DNA from: Chaenocephalus aceratus
Taxonomy: Eukaryota > Chordata > Actinopteri > Perciformes > Channichthyidae
Direction: 5' to 3'
Assembly (NCBI GenBank): GCA_023974075.1
Contig: CM043798.1
Span: 18,962,941-19,026,940 of the forward strand
DNA: 64,000 nucleotides
Shown here piece by piece: positions 45,330-57,245 of the stretch. The translations under genes were made by a program, and so were the position numbers. How positions within the stretch are numbered: the first letter of the stretch is position 1; the number at the start of each line of letters is the position of its first letter. The notes below the pieces were generated by a model. It searched no databases. It had not been told where the DNA came from and saw only the letters and a program-made list of their open reading frames with translations.

Positions 45330-45505
45330 GAACTTGTCACGGTCACTGTCATTCTCACTGGCCTCCTCAGCTAGGATGGGGTCTTCCTCGTCACCACTCG
45401 ACAGACCATCACCAGACCTCTTCTGGGATTTCTTCTTGGGTTGGCCCTCCCGCAGCTTTGAGAATCGAGTCCTCTGTGTTTGGTACCATTTCAGAATTGA
45501 ATGAT
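45330..45505 (-). CDS. MADF gene, exon part upstream of the LINE
   Basis: Acceptor TTTCTGTCATTGCAG at 45506. It is read as Y-H-S-I-L-K-W-Y-Q-T-Q-R-T-R-F-S-K-L, the end of a MADF domain, then Lys-rich and acidic sequence (SGDEEDPILAEEASEND) to DKFILQR. The first codon is completed by the T at the end of the preceding exon, so phases agree. The coding sequence then runs into the LINE 5' end. Confidence 0.65.
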
Positions 45506-45638
45506 CTGCAATGACAGAAATCAAAACAAATAATTAGTACAATCATTGAAATGTTCATTGACAGCAATGTATGTCAAGTATCTGAAATAGATTTCAAATA
45601 TTTGAAAGTAATTGAAATGTACATTTTGTACTACTTAC

Positions 45639-45896
45639 AATCCAACCTGTACTCCGCAGCCTTTCCCTCCCATAGGTGCCTCTTTAATGCCTTCTCTTTG
45701 TACTGTTTGTCCTTTATGTCATACAGTAGCTGCTTACTCTTCACCCAGCAAGCGATTGCCTCCTCCTGCGCCTCTGTGAAGCTGTATGATACACCAGGGG
45801 GTGGGTTCTCCTTCTGGGCCTTGTCTTTCCCTTTGTCGCCCTTGCCCACTTTAGGCTTGGACTTGCCTGCAGGGAGGGCGGGGGAGACTGACTCAT
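45639..45896 (-). CDS. MADF gene, exon with main MADF domain
   Basis: Acceptor TATCTTTTCAG at 45897, donor GTAAGT at 45638. It encodes DESVSPALPAGKSK, a Lys-rich linker, then SFTEAQEEAIACWVKSKQ, LLYDIKDKQYKEK and HLWEGKAAEYRLD, the body of a MADF domain. The first codon is split 1+2 with the previous exon and the last codon is split 1+2 with the next; both joins keep the frame. MADF proteins bind DNA; in DNA transposons they typically assist the transposase. Confidence 0.75.
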
Positions 45897-46869
45897 CTGA
45901 AAAGATACCAAATGGAAAACAAATTAAGTATATGCAGGACAACAATGTATGGGAATATATAACTAAATCAATTACCCCTCTTGCCCCCATCCAGGGTTCG
46001 AGTTATGTAGGAGTCAATGGGAGCAGAGCTCCCATAAGGAGGGGTCTGAGCTCCCACGGACGCAGTGAAACCATACATCTGTGGGGGTCGCTAATACATT
46101 ACCAACAACCATTATTTTAATCACAAATAAAATAATGCATGTGTCAATGTTGTGAAGAAAACTTCTGTTCAGCAATGCAGTGGAAAGGAATGGAATCTGG
46201 AATCCGCTTAGTCAAACACCGAAGTGTATTGAGAGTCACACGGCCGGAGCGTTTACAAGGTATCTCACATAACTCTCATCATGGAAAGATCCTGCCAACA
46301 CTGAGGACACAAAGCCAGGAACACCTCTTTATGTGAAAAGGGGGAAGCTGATAACCTGCGCTTTCTCTAATTAGTACCAGACATTTAAGAACAAAGAAGG
46401 GTCTGTTAATATCAACTTGCATGGTCCACACTTCCCCCACAGGAAAGGCATCGGGCCTCTTGACCTTTGTCCTCTTCAAATTACAAACAGGACACATACC
46501 AGAAAAGACTGAAAGTCTCAAAATACACAGATCAGATTAATATATTCTTTGACAAATGTAATGAGTATTATTTACGTTAACGAGGTAAATAGGCTAAAAG
46601 AAAAACATGTTTTCCAAAAGAACTACGCATCTCTTGAATGACAATATGCCTGCACTGCACCTCCAAGGTGCGCAATACATTATTACGCAATCTATGCCGA
46701 TGATGTGTGTGTGTGTAGTTGAACCTTTTCATATTTAAGTTTGTAGCAAGTAGAGGGCTGCTGCTGCTGCGTGTGAGTGTGTGTGGGTGCGCACGTGCCC
46801 CCCATAGAGTGCAGTTTATAACTCGAAGCCTGCCCCCATCCATACCAAAAATATGTTAGAAATATTTAC
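45897..46869 (-). other. Putative intron of the MADF gene with repeat material
   Basis: Between a donor at 46869 and an acceptor at 45897. It contains CAGGGTTCGAGTTATG at 45992, which looks like a hAT terminus, followed by a GGGAGCAGAGCTCCC palindrome; no second end was identified. Confidence 0.45.
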
Positions 46870-47092
46870 CTTCATCCTCCGAGGATTCGGGATGTCTGTT
46901 ACGACGAGGAGAAGATGAATGCTGCCGAGACTCTTCGGACTGCTGAAGAGACCTGGAACCCTCTGGGGGCCGCTCTGGAGATTTAGTTGACCCGACTTTC
47001 TTGCATTTCTCTCTCTGGTTGGAGACTCAGTGTTGTGTACTTGGACCTCGGTTTCCTCTGGTTTCCTCTTCTGACTGTTAACAGCCAGCTTC
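46870..47092 (-). CDS. MADF gene, putative upstream exon
   Basis: A polar, low-complexity reading (REKCKKVGSTKSPERPPEG ... PRRNRHPESSEDE) ends at a GAAG|GTAAAT donor in the phase required by the next exon. The 5' part is better read in another frame (KLAVNSQKRKPEETEV), so a one-base frameshift near 46985 or a different acceptor is likely. No start codon was established. Confidence 0.4.
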
Positions 47093-47759
47093 TGTTAACG
47101 TAGAATTAAAGTAGAATTTACCTTGTGTTCTGCTCCCAATAATCTCCGATCAAGAATTTGATTTCCCACGCGGCCGAAGCTTTTATACCATCGGGAGGTC
47201 ACGTGTCGCCTTTGTGTGTGGTTCGGGTGCCATCGTGTGGCCTTCTGTAGGCATTGTACTTTCTTCGGCTGTTGCTTCGGCTGTTGCTTGGCCTATGACC
47301 AAGTTCGGGGCCATCTTCGTGCGAAATTCACAATTCCATATTCGTGTGTCCATTGGGAGTCAATTTCGGGACAGTGTGACAGGGGCCTTACAGTTTTTAC
47401 AAAACATCCTTGGAATGCCATTAAAGACTTGTCCTCAGAGGTAAATTGTCCATTAACATTTTACCTCATGTTTCAGTCATTTTGAGTAAATATTCTCTGC
47501 TCCACTGAGGACTATACATCCATCACACTCAAAAAAACATATTAGCTTATTTCTTTCTCTTTGACTTATTATGAATTATTCAAAGAGCTATTCATTATCC
47601 TGACTGAACCTGTTCCTGGAGTACAATCTACGACAAAAAAATGTCTCCTTTCCCAGAGGAGTAGGGAAAGCTCTCAGAATAATTTAATTGTGGTTTTAGA
47701 AAGTTGGTGTTGTTTTTTCCATTTTACTGTATAAAGCACAGAGACCACTCCTCTGACCA

Positions 47760-49450
47760 ACACAGTCTCACTCCCTGATAGTCCAATAGCGACACTTGGT
47801 CAGGGTCCTATGGCGTGCAGTTGTGACGCACCGAGTCTCCTTCAGCTTCATAAACGGACGCAAAGAGCTTTCAACTGATTGCAATGTATTCCCATCGTCT
47901 GCGGTATTTGACGCTCAGGGAAGCACCGCATCGGTCCATGTCGGTGGCAGTTAAAGGCAATGTGAGCGTCCATTCCCATTGGATAACGGAGAATCTTACG
48001 CCCGGAAATAAGTATTCTCCTTACTGTCAATTGATTTTACAGTGATATCTGCACTACTCATCAACTCAAAAACACCAGATTATCGTTGTTAATTCCACAA
48101 CATTGATTGGTTTAAATTGAGTACAATGGTTTTGTGTTTTTCTCCTTCGATTTGTGGAGGCTATTTTTATATAACATTAGAAAGACTGATTCTTATTATT
48201 ACATTATAAGCTTATTGTGCTCATTTATGTGGCTGTGACTTTGGAATAAATAGACATCTTTAGCCTGCAATACAGAGTAGCAAGGTCAGGTGCAGACACT
48301 GGAAGAATACAAAGAGTTATGCATAAACAAGACATCACTCCAGCCTTGAGCTTTGGGTGAGCTCCGCTCCCACACACAGCTAGGAAGCAGCCTTATGAAG
48401 ATTCCACATGTTCTGTAGAAACGTTAGCGAAAACAAATTACGTATGATGGTGCCAGAGTAGGGAGGGACTTCCACAGGCTGGCCGAATGCTGATTGGAAG
48501 GTTGTGTTGCCAAGAGACTCTATCTGAGTCTGCGCACCTACTAAAGAGAACCAAGTCTAAACCACGGTATCTCTTCAGCTAGTCTTGACCAATCATAAAT
48601 GTATGGGCAACGCCCTGTGTAATAAAAATGTATGCACGCACGAGGTTCGCGGCTCTTTACGGAAATAGTGGTTACAGATTACAGCTTTGCTGCCTGTAGT
48701 TTCTATGACGTGACGGAGTCCTTGGCCAAGTGATAGATGTATTTTGCTCTCTCATAATAAATAGTTAAACTTAGAAGTCGTCTGTCTTTCCTGGAATTTT
48801 GAACACAACAGATTCTGAGAAACAAATAGTTGTATCGGAGTTTAGGATGGCCGAAGACACTACACTACCCATAATCCTCAGCTATCGTTTGAGACTACAC
48901 CATGCGCTTTGCTCGACAAACCCCGTGATTAGTCCTCAAGGTCTGTGATTGGTTGACCTCCGACTGTATTCCATATGAAAAAAAACGTTTCGTAAAAGAT
49001 ACAATCATACTTTATTCAGCAGTGCTTGCTTTACTCTTTGAAAGTCATCACATAAATGCATTGTAATAAATGGTTTGGCTGCATTAAATATTATACATCT
49101 GACTTAGTTCTTTATTTATCTACAGAGATAGGGCCTCAAAATATACCGGAAACTATTCTTTTACCGTTCTGTTTTAATTTCACAATAAAGTTAATAGTAA
49201 TATTTTGTTTGATATTATAATTTTGTATTAACTAGACAGCTGGGTCATGTTAAGACCATCTTTTCAGTGTTGCTGTGGTTTTTTCCCATCGCTTTTGTGT
49301 TACAAATATCAAAACAATATATGTGTGGTCGTTTGTGGATAGCAAAATATATCCGTCGTAAACTAAACCGGAAACAGCAGTATATTTTATTGTGTTAACA
49401 CTGTAAACTTGACAGATATTTAACCCGAACCACCTACTAGTTAAAGCACG
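47760..49450 (+). mobile_element. Dispersed repeat family, copy D
   Basis: Inverted relative to copies B and C. Matching blocks include GACGCAAAGAGCTTTCAACTG (about 47858) against 17723-17743 in reverse, the ATAACGGAGAAT region, GGTTTAAATTGAGTACAAT, and the ACTACCCATAATCCTCAGC block. The right end CTAGTTAAAGCACGTTATTA near 49440 corresponds to the B terminus. It is flanked or partly split by a LINE tail at 49490-49612. Confidence 0.6.
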
Positions 49451-49489
49451 TTATTACACGTTTAGAGTAATTGCAATGCAGGTAGATTG

Positions 49490-49612
49490 TTTTGCTTTTT
49501 AATTACTGTTTTTAAATGCCTTTTTCTTAATGTCTTTCATTTTTGTAAAGCACTTTGAATTGCCTTGTGTTGAAAGGTGCTATATAAATAAACTTGCCTT
49601 GCCTTGCCTAAG
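49490..49612 (+). repeat. L2-type LINE 3' tail
   Basis: AAGCACTTTGAATTGCC, GGTGCTATATAAATAAAC and terminal TTGCC pentamers, a very common fish L2 3' end. No coding sequence attached. Confidence 0.8.
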
Positions 49613-49682
49613 GTCTACTGCACGTTTTGTTGAATGTGTTATATTTGATGAAAACATTTAAATATTAAGAGTACATACAAAT

Positions 49683-50740
49683 TGCCGGGTGTCCTGCCAA
49701 CCCTATGTCCTGTGCCGTTGGAGGTCCAGCCAACACCTGTTTCGTCGGGGGTCCTGCCAACTTCATGTCCTGTCCCGTTGGAGGCCCCGCCGACTACTGT
49801 TCTGCCGGGGGTCTTGCCAATCCTATGTCCTGTGCCGTTGGAGGTTCCGCTGGGGGTTCTGCCAACTCCATGTCCTGTCCCGTTGGGGGTCCCGCCGACT
49901 ACTCTTATGCCGGGGGTCCTGCCAACCCTATGTCGTGTGCCGTTGGGGGTCCAGCCGACACGTGTTTTGTCGGAGGTCCTGCCAACTCTATGTCCTGTGC
50001 CGTTGGAGGCCCCACCGACTACTGTTTTCCGGGGGTCCTGCCAACTCCATGTCCTGTGCCGTTGGAGGTCCCGCCGACTGCTCTTCTGCCGGGGGGCCTG
50101 CCAACCCTATGTCCTGTGCCGTTGGAGGTCCCGCCGACTGCTCTTCTGCCGGGGGTCCTGCCAACCATATGTCCTGTTTCGTTGGGGGTTCCACCGGATT
50201 TCCTGCCAACACCATGTCCTGTCATGTTGGAGATCCCGTCGACACCAACTCTTGCTCCGTCCGGGGTCCCACTGACGCCGGCCCATGTTCCGTCCAGAGT
50301 TCCGTCTACGCCTGACCCGCCAGGGGTTCCACCAGCTCCTGCCCGTCCTTGTGCCCGGCCCCCTGAGTTCCCCAGCCGCGGTCTTCGCCCTCGAGTCCGG
50401 CCCCCTGAGTGCCGCAGTCTTCGCCCTCGAGGCCGGCCCCCTGACTTTCCCGGCCGCGGTCCTCACCCTCGAGCCTGGCCCCCTGACTTTCCTGGCTGCT
50501 GCCTTCGCCCCCATGTCCGGCCCCCTGAGTTCCCCAGCCGCGGTCTTCGCCCTCGAGTCCGGCCCCCTGAGTGCCGCAGTCTTCGCCCTCGAGCCCGGCC
50601 CCCTGACTTTCCCGGCTGCTGCCTTCGCCCCCATGCCCGGCCCCCTGAGTTTGCCCGCTGTGGCCTTCGCCCCTTTTTGAACTCTGCCTTGCCCCCGGGC
50701 CGTCCGCCCAAGTCCCCCTTCTCGGCTTCTGCTTTGCCCC
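49683..50740. repeat. GC-rich minisatellite, copy 2 (about 60-bp units)
   Basis: Same two-part organisation as 6062-7130: first variants of GTCCTGCCAACxxxATGTCC with CCGTTGGAGGTCC (49683-50330), then GCCCGGCCCCCTGA/TTCGCCCTCGAG units (50340-50670), then CTCTGCCTTGCCCCCGGGCCGTCCG. Frames of up to 381 codons stay open on the plus strand. The identical order of sub-blocks shows a common origin, not independent expansion. Confidence 0.8.
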
Positions 50741-50759
50741 GGGATGTCCGTCCAAGACA

Positions 50760-53700
50760 TTCAAAACCATTGCACATTTTAAATATATACAGCACACACC
50801 TTCAATCTATACTAACAAATCTTAATGTGGTTCACTATACAGGACATTGAATTGCATTTAATGGACCAGGAATATTTAGATAGAGACAGACAGATAGATG
50901 CACAAATAATGCTGTTATATTTTAGGTTAATAAGCAACAAGGTGGCCGCAGCAGTATGTCAGGCCTCAGAAATTAAATTAAATTGTCACTCCACTGTATC
51001 TCATTATGTTCCTCGTCTCTCTCTCCAATGCAGCAATGTCAGTCGGACAGAATGAAAATGAAAATCTTTGCTACTCAAATTGGATTTGCACTGATGAAGG
51101 TCATTTTGCTGGGAGCGGAGAGCAGACTAATTCAAGAAATAAGGATCGATTCTGCAGCTCATATTTTCTGCTTCACTCTTTTATGTTCCTGATGCACATC
51201 CACCAGGCAGATGATATATAAACTGTACTGTATATCTCAGAGCTCCCAAACAATATTTGACAATCATTCTGCATGTTCCTTTTAAGAACCACAACAAGAA
51301 TGTCTGGCTTCAAAACAAAGTACAAACTTTGACATCAAACTAATTATTATTATACATGAAATCTTTCAGCATAATGCTTTGTCTGTATGAGTCCATATTC
51401 ATCAACTATTTAGAGGACTGACAATTGAATCTGTTGAAATAAAAAAACATTCTTGCAAATTATGTTATCGGTTATGTTTGCTGCGTTTTATTTGACGCAT
51501 GAGTGTGACTATTTAACAATACACATTTTGTTAAGGTAATTTCCTTATTTTTCCAGAATGACTTTCAATATCCAAGTCTGAATGTGCTGATTTCAGACAT
51601 GGGTCATATTTCTAAAGGAAGTCTATCATAGTATTCTGTCAATCATGAAATGTCAGTGCACAACCTTGGCACATGAATATTAACAGGCATTTATAAGGCT
51701 TTTGAAATACTTGTGATTCACTTGGAAATATATCAGTGAGACATAATAGCTTGTATTTCTAATTTCATGTATTTTGTATACAACACTACTACAAAAGAGC
51801 ACCATTTTCTTACACTGAAGGATGGAGGATGCTAAAGTGATGGAAGTATAAGTATATATGTTGTATACAGAATATTTGCAAACACCGATTTCAATTGTAT
51901 AGTTTCTTAATTAATTTGACCCTGTTAAAGTGAAATTAGTGTGACTTATCATATATATATATAATTAATTTAGTGTCAAATGACTCCAATGTGGCTGATT
52001 CATTTGACAACAAGGATTTTGTTCAGACATCTTTGATCAACATTAATGCCCAAAGCTTATTTTTTCTTCTGTTTTTCACTGCTTTAAACCCTGTTGATCC
52101 CCTCTGGGCGTTATGTGAGGTTTTGAAACAGTATTCTTTTAATGTATTTATCAAATGTCATTAAAAAGGGCAGTTGAGGAAGCATCTAATACCGGTATGT
52201 CGGGGAGGGATTTTACAAAGGCCTCACTTCCCTTTCTCTCCATTTCTGTCTCTTTTTCACCCTCAGGGATTAAGGTTACCCAGAGCAGGCACTGAATATA
52301 CAAAACAGAACACAGCTGATGGGGTAAATAGTTACTGAGGCAGCGACAAGAAATACAAGGGATATGCTCAGGGCTTAGCAGCTACACTGTAAAATGATGA
52401 AGCAAAGCAGCATTAGATGTGTGGCTTTTTAACTTGGGATGGAAGGAGGGGATGAGCTTTGAGACGATAAAGAAGGAAGGAAGATGACAACAATGTGGGG
52501 GGAAAAAAGGGTGTGTAAAAATATAATCAGAACAGGAGGAAAATGTATGAGAGGAAAAACACATTTTGGTGGAGCGTGAAATGCAAAACAAATTCCTATG
52601 CATGCAGAGAGCAGGGTGTTATGCTCAAGATTTAAAAAAAGGCGAGGTGGTTAAGGGAGCGTATCATTTCTGTGAGATCTTCTGGCCTGTGCTCTCCCTC
52701 CACCCCCCAAACACACCCACATCTTCACAAATAAATAAAGAGCAGGATTTATATTCTTATTGATCAGCAGTCTTATCAGCTGGCAGCAGAAAACCTCCAG
52801 ATGTATATATATATATATAGCTTACCTCAACTGAGCCTTTATTTATATAACACCTTATATTGTAGAAATGCAGCGATTAAAACCATTTTAAATGAAAATA
52901 AAATAAACAGATGAAAAGGAAGACAAATCGAGAATACAGGGATTCATTGTAAGGTAGTATATGTTTCTGAACATGTAAGTGGACATACAAGGATATTATT
53001 CAGAACATGTGTGTGTGGTTGTTTTATAGAAGGATAAATAAGTGTAACAAACTATACATCAACCAGGAAGTGGTGTCACATAAAGTAAAACACAATGCAA
53101 AGGTAGTAGAAATCAGGAAATAGGATTCCATTTCACACCAATGCTAATAAGCAACTTCATCCATGCAACAAATGTGAAAGAATTTGGATTCATAAGTGCA
53201 ATGAACCACACTGAGTTGGCCAATAATGATAAGTGTCTTGGTAAGGGGATTTAGTTTTCTATCGTTTGCTAGGTGTACGCATGCGGCTCTCTGTAAGCCT
53301 CCAAACGTAACACCAAGCTCTGCATAGGTTTGCATATACATTTAGATTTGTCTCGGCAGAAGCATAAATCCAGCTTAACGCATGCATTAAAAAAGGTCCC
53401 GACAAACAAGGGCACATTTTAAATTGATTTAACTTTGAGCGCAGCAGCGATGCATAAAATCTGAGCTGGGCCTAACACCCAAGGTCCTGCCCCGAGATGT
53501 AGGCGCTCTCTAATGGAAGGAAATGTCTCCAAAATATATTCTGCCAAATGTGGACATTTCTAAACCAAACTTAGACTATAGACACCTAGTGGTAGAAAAA
53601 ACAGACAAAAACATACTTTTACATGTAGCCTGATTGAAAGAGAAGTTATCATTACCAATTATTAAGCATATTCAGTTTTCAGAGGCCTGTTTGAATGGTG

Positions 53701-54403
53701 GGAACTACTCGATGTTATCTGTATTCAGAACACACACACACACACTATATGTGCCTTTTAATTAAATGACAAGGACACAGTGACATACACATTGGTTCCC
53801 CTCCCACACACATCCCTGCAAGCATGTGGTCTTTGAAAAAGAAAGTTTGAAGTTCACTTTGAAGTTCACTTTGGTTAATCAAATCCCTTATGTGTATTCA
53901 TTTTCCAAATAATTTCCTGCTAAAAGAGGTGAGCATCTATGAAAAATGCATGATCCCCCTGAAAAGTAGAAGGATGTAAATAAAGATAAAAGAACAAAGA
54001 AAGAGTATGTTTGAGGGAAAAAATACAGCTTTTAGATTTTATCAGTGACCTTGGGAGTGAGAAACAGAAAAGAGATTTTAATGAGGAAAAATAAATGATC
54101 GCATTTGTATTAGATCAAATATCTCTCTTCCTTACTTTAAAGCTCTCAACTTCTGTTCTATTTTATTGAAATATTATAAAATAGAACAGGATGCTATCTT
54201 TGACCTTCATACATAATGTCACCCCAAGCTGATCAATCAACTGGATCAAGGCTGACAATTATAGAATTAACCATCAATTTTGTTGGGGTAGGAATAGGTT
54301 TTTCAAAGCAATTCACTTTAAGTTTACTGTAATGCAACAGTACAACCCTCATCAGCTTTTATACGATTATCTCAAGCACATTTTAGCTAGTCAAAGTTTA
54401 TTT
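50760..54403. other. Unique-looking non-coding sequence
   Basis: AT-rich with short TA runs (51951-51963, 52801-52821). There are no repeats shared with the rest of the window and no domain-bearing frame. Could be intergenic or intronic. Confidence 0.4.
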
Positions 54404-54411
54404 ATCTATAT

Positions 54412-54932
54412 CAGGATTGTCCAAACTTTTTTCACCGAGAGCCACATACAGAAAAATATATGAAGGGCTGGGCCACTCACAAGAGGTGAGGTTTATTGCC
54501 TCATAAGTGAAGTTATGAGTTAGCAAAATCAATCAAATGTAAGTAAATTATGCTTGATACAACAGCCTACATGACAGCTTTCCAGAGGGTTTCATTTATT
54601 TTGTTAGCAGCTCATTCCTTAAAACAGAAGCCTTAGATTGCTTATCATAAGAGGAAATAGGAAGGGTATTTCAAGGTTTTTATGTAAATAAGTTATTGGG
54701 CTTTTTCTTATCAACTTAGATTTGCTAGAATATATTTTCAACTTAAATTGACTTAAAGTGGGCTTATTAACACATGAACACTACTATATAACATATGGTT
54801 ACAGATATATTTAAGAAGTACAATACAAGACAAGCTCAACTTTCATTTGTGGGCCGCATGCCATTATACTTTTTTAATTTGCTGAGGGCCGATTCAAAAT
54901 GGCCGCATTCGGCTGTAGTTTGGAAACCCCTG
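54412..54932. mobile_element. hAT MITE
   Basis: Starts CAGGATTGTCCAAACTTTTTTCACCGAG and ends GTAGTTTGGAAACCCCTG. The flanks ATCTATAT and ATCAAGAT match at 6 of 8 positions. GGGCCGC/GGGCCGATTC near the end and the CAAACTTTTT start resemble Charlie-like hAT ends. Non-coding. Confidence 0.75.
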
Positions 54933-55818
54933 ATCAAGATTATTCATGCATGCTTAGGCCTTTAGTTTATTTTTCATACATAGACATATCATTCAGCAGC
55001 TATTACTTCTTAAAATAAGATTGTCTCTTTGCCTTTATTTCATTGATGCTTCCGTTACGTATGCCCCTCCCGATCACCACCCAGTTTCCGCAGATTCATC
55101 AGTTTCAACATTTCCTCCTCACGCTCCTGATTATCACCGTCACTATCACCAGCATCTGACTCATGGGGGATTTATCTCGCTGCTGCTCGGGGCAGACACC
55201 GCTCGATAACAAATCTTCCCGTAAAGTTTAAGCTCCAAAGACTAACTGCCAAGGCCTTTTATTATCACATACCGTCTGTTATAATTCACAATTATCTTTA
55301 CTTCATTCACTTGTCTCTCTTGATTGATTTGCATAACATTAGAGCAGTGCGATTTAGACAGAGAATGGGAGGGCAGACGAGTTGACATTCATTTTACTAT
55401 TGCGTTAAATAGACTCTACTCCCAATAACTTGGAATAGAGACAAAGGGTGTGAATTTTGGAGAATCTCTTCTTGAGGTTTTCATGATGTTTCATGGTGTA
55501 AAATAAAAATGGCAGTGGAGGGAAGAATGTAAGAAATAGCTTAAGAGACGCTGCATACTTTCTCACTTCGGTTCATCTGACTGAGCGCTGTGTAATCGGT
55601 GCATGCTTTTTAGGCTTTGGGGAAAATACAAAAATTGTAAGACATCCAAAAGTGCCCACACCTTAAACATAAATCTGCAGAAATATTTATAGAAAACGTT
55701 TTCACATTCAGCAGGTTGAATAAAAACTTAAGAGGCGTTAACAGTGTCACATTATTCCTTACTGGGCAGCGCTGAAAACCTATCTGTCACAAAGAAGCTG
55801 AAATAAATGATAGAGGGG

Positions 55819-55881
<63 letters not shown>

Positions 55882-57245
55882 GTGTGTGACAGACAGGTCA
55901 GAGAGCGAGATAATTACCATTCGCAGATACCCTTCAGACCTCTCATAGAGACAGACACAGACAAAGAGAAAGTGAATAAATTGAAATAGATAAAATAATT
56001 CAAAATGAGAGAATTGAAGAAGAATAACTGAGAAGGACAGGGAGAGAGACATCAGTGTTAAGTGCAGAGAGGTGGTAAGTTTCATTACCCATTATTAAAG
56101 AGCCACATATTATTCAGGTCAGCGCAGCAGAGAGCTCCTCACAGCCAGGATGAGAGTCCTCCGGGCCCTTTTAAATTTAAATGGGCTGCTCGCAGGTGGC
56201 AGGAGACGAAGACGCATCAGAGACGAGGAGGGAGAGGGCATAGGAGACTCATAGCCGGTGTCATGAAACGAGGGAGGAGACTGATGGCTTAGGTCAGGAG
56301 AGAGGCTAGGACTGACAGCTGCTAATGCTTCTTTTTGTGAGGGGGAGATAGTGGGAAATGGCGCATACTAATTTGTTCTAACACCCCTATCAACAGGACT
56401 ACAAATAAAAAGTCGGATCTACCACCACCATGGTTAACATGTCAAATGTGTAATCAAAGTGCAACACCATTTACAGGAGAGGATAAGTGAAAAGGCAGAT
56501 TCTGGTACAGGGTTTTCTGTCTAAGCCTACAAGATCCTCCTTGCTGGTTTTTGCAAAATAAAAGAGTACACAAGTTCTCAAGAATAAAATTCAGCGCATG
56601 AACAATGACCTTAATAAGAGACAGACCACAGCTCTACACAAAGTATCAATCTGCTCCACTACACACCGCCAAACTTCCCCATAGCTTTAATATTGTAAAT
56701 ATGTGGTAGGTGTTAATCTATCATATTATTCAATTAACCACGAAACACCAGTATACCATGACATTGGTACAACACTTTGGACACAGCAACACCAATGTAT
56801 TGAATTCTGCACAAAGTACCTGTCAAGATGAATCAGGTTCTCCCTATGATTATGGGTACAATCAAGGCAGACTCATGAAGTTGTATCCAAGGCAGAAACA
56901 GTTTTTTACATCCCAAATAGAGAACAAATCAGTGTCTTGGTTCAGACCTGACGATTGAATAATTCCAGCTCTCAGAGGATAGAGATAGGCAGCTTCTTCC
57001 AGCACATACGCCCAGCGCTGAATGGGTGCTACTAACAAAGCGCCAAATGGAGGAGACTCAACATAAACAATTGTCTGAAGAAGACACAAACAAGTTGCAA
57101 GCCAGACTGAGACAGATCCTTATCTCTGGAGTTGGTGCTAAAATGTGATTAAAATATGCTTCTAATATGTGATTTAAAAGCTTTCTGTTTATCAATTTTG
57201 TGTTTGAAGACTTTGTTTGTGTCTTTTTTATATGTAGTCCTGATT
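54933..57245. other. Non-coding, with TG microsatellite
   Basis: Mostly unique AT-rich sequence; purine-rich at 55990-56300. No exon could be supported. The only clear feature is the TG repeat. Confidence 0.4.
55822..55888. repeat. TG dinucleotide microsatellite
   Basis: About 32 TG units with one CG interruption near the right end. Confidence 0.97.

Larger units (their letters stand above)
37134..47378. mobile_element. Large composite TIR transposon (10.2 kb with insertions)
   Basis: 37134-37170 and 47342-47378 are inverted copies of a 37-base end (CACACTGTCCCGAAATTGAC at the left) with 35 of 37 matches. Both ends are followed inward by CTTCG/CCATCGT-rich subterminal repeats (37200-37300 with 38560-38890; 47200-47330). 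Inside lie a spliced MADF gene on the minus strand, a hAT (37308-38550), a TTF-finger hAT fragment (39701-40051) and a CR1/L2-like LINE (41588-45300). The outermost left end seems to have lost about 8 bases relative to the right (TAAGGCCCCTGT). I found no DDE transposase. The two ends could alternatively belong to separate miniature copies. Confidence 0.5.

Noticed and set aside
46279..46521. Minus-strand frame with MCPVC
   Set aside because: A single Cys pair without the partner ligands; lies in a repeat-rich intron and matches no zinc-finger pattern.
49705..50850. 381-codon frame in the second minisatellite
   Set aside because: Same reason; it also runs past the array into unrelated AT-rich sequence.
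55021..55209. 62-codon His/Pro-rich frame
   Set aside because: No splice sites or domain; composition fits chance.
55780..56085. Frames across the TG repeat
   Set aside because: Dinucleotide artefact.
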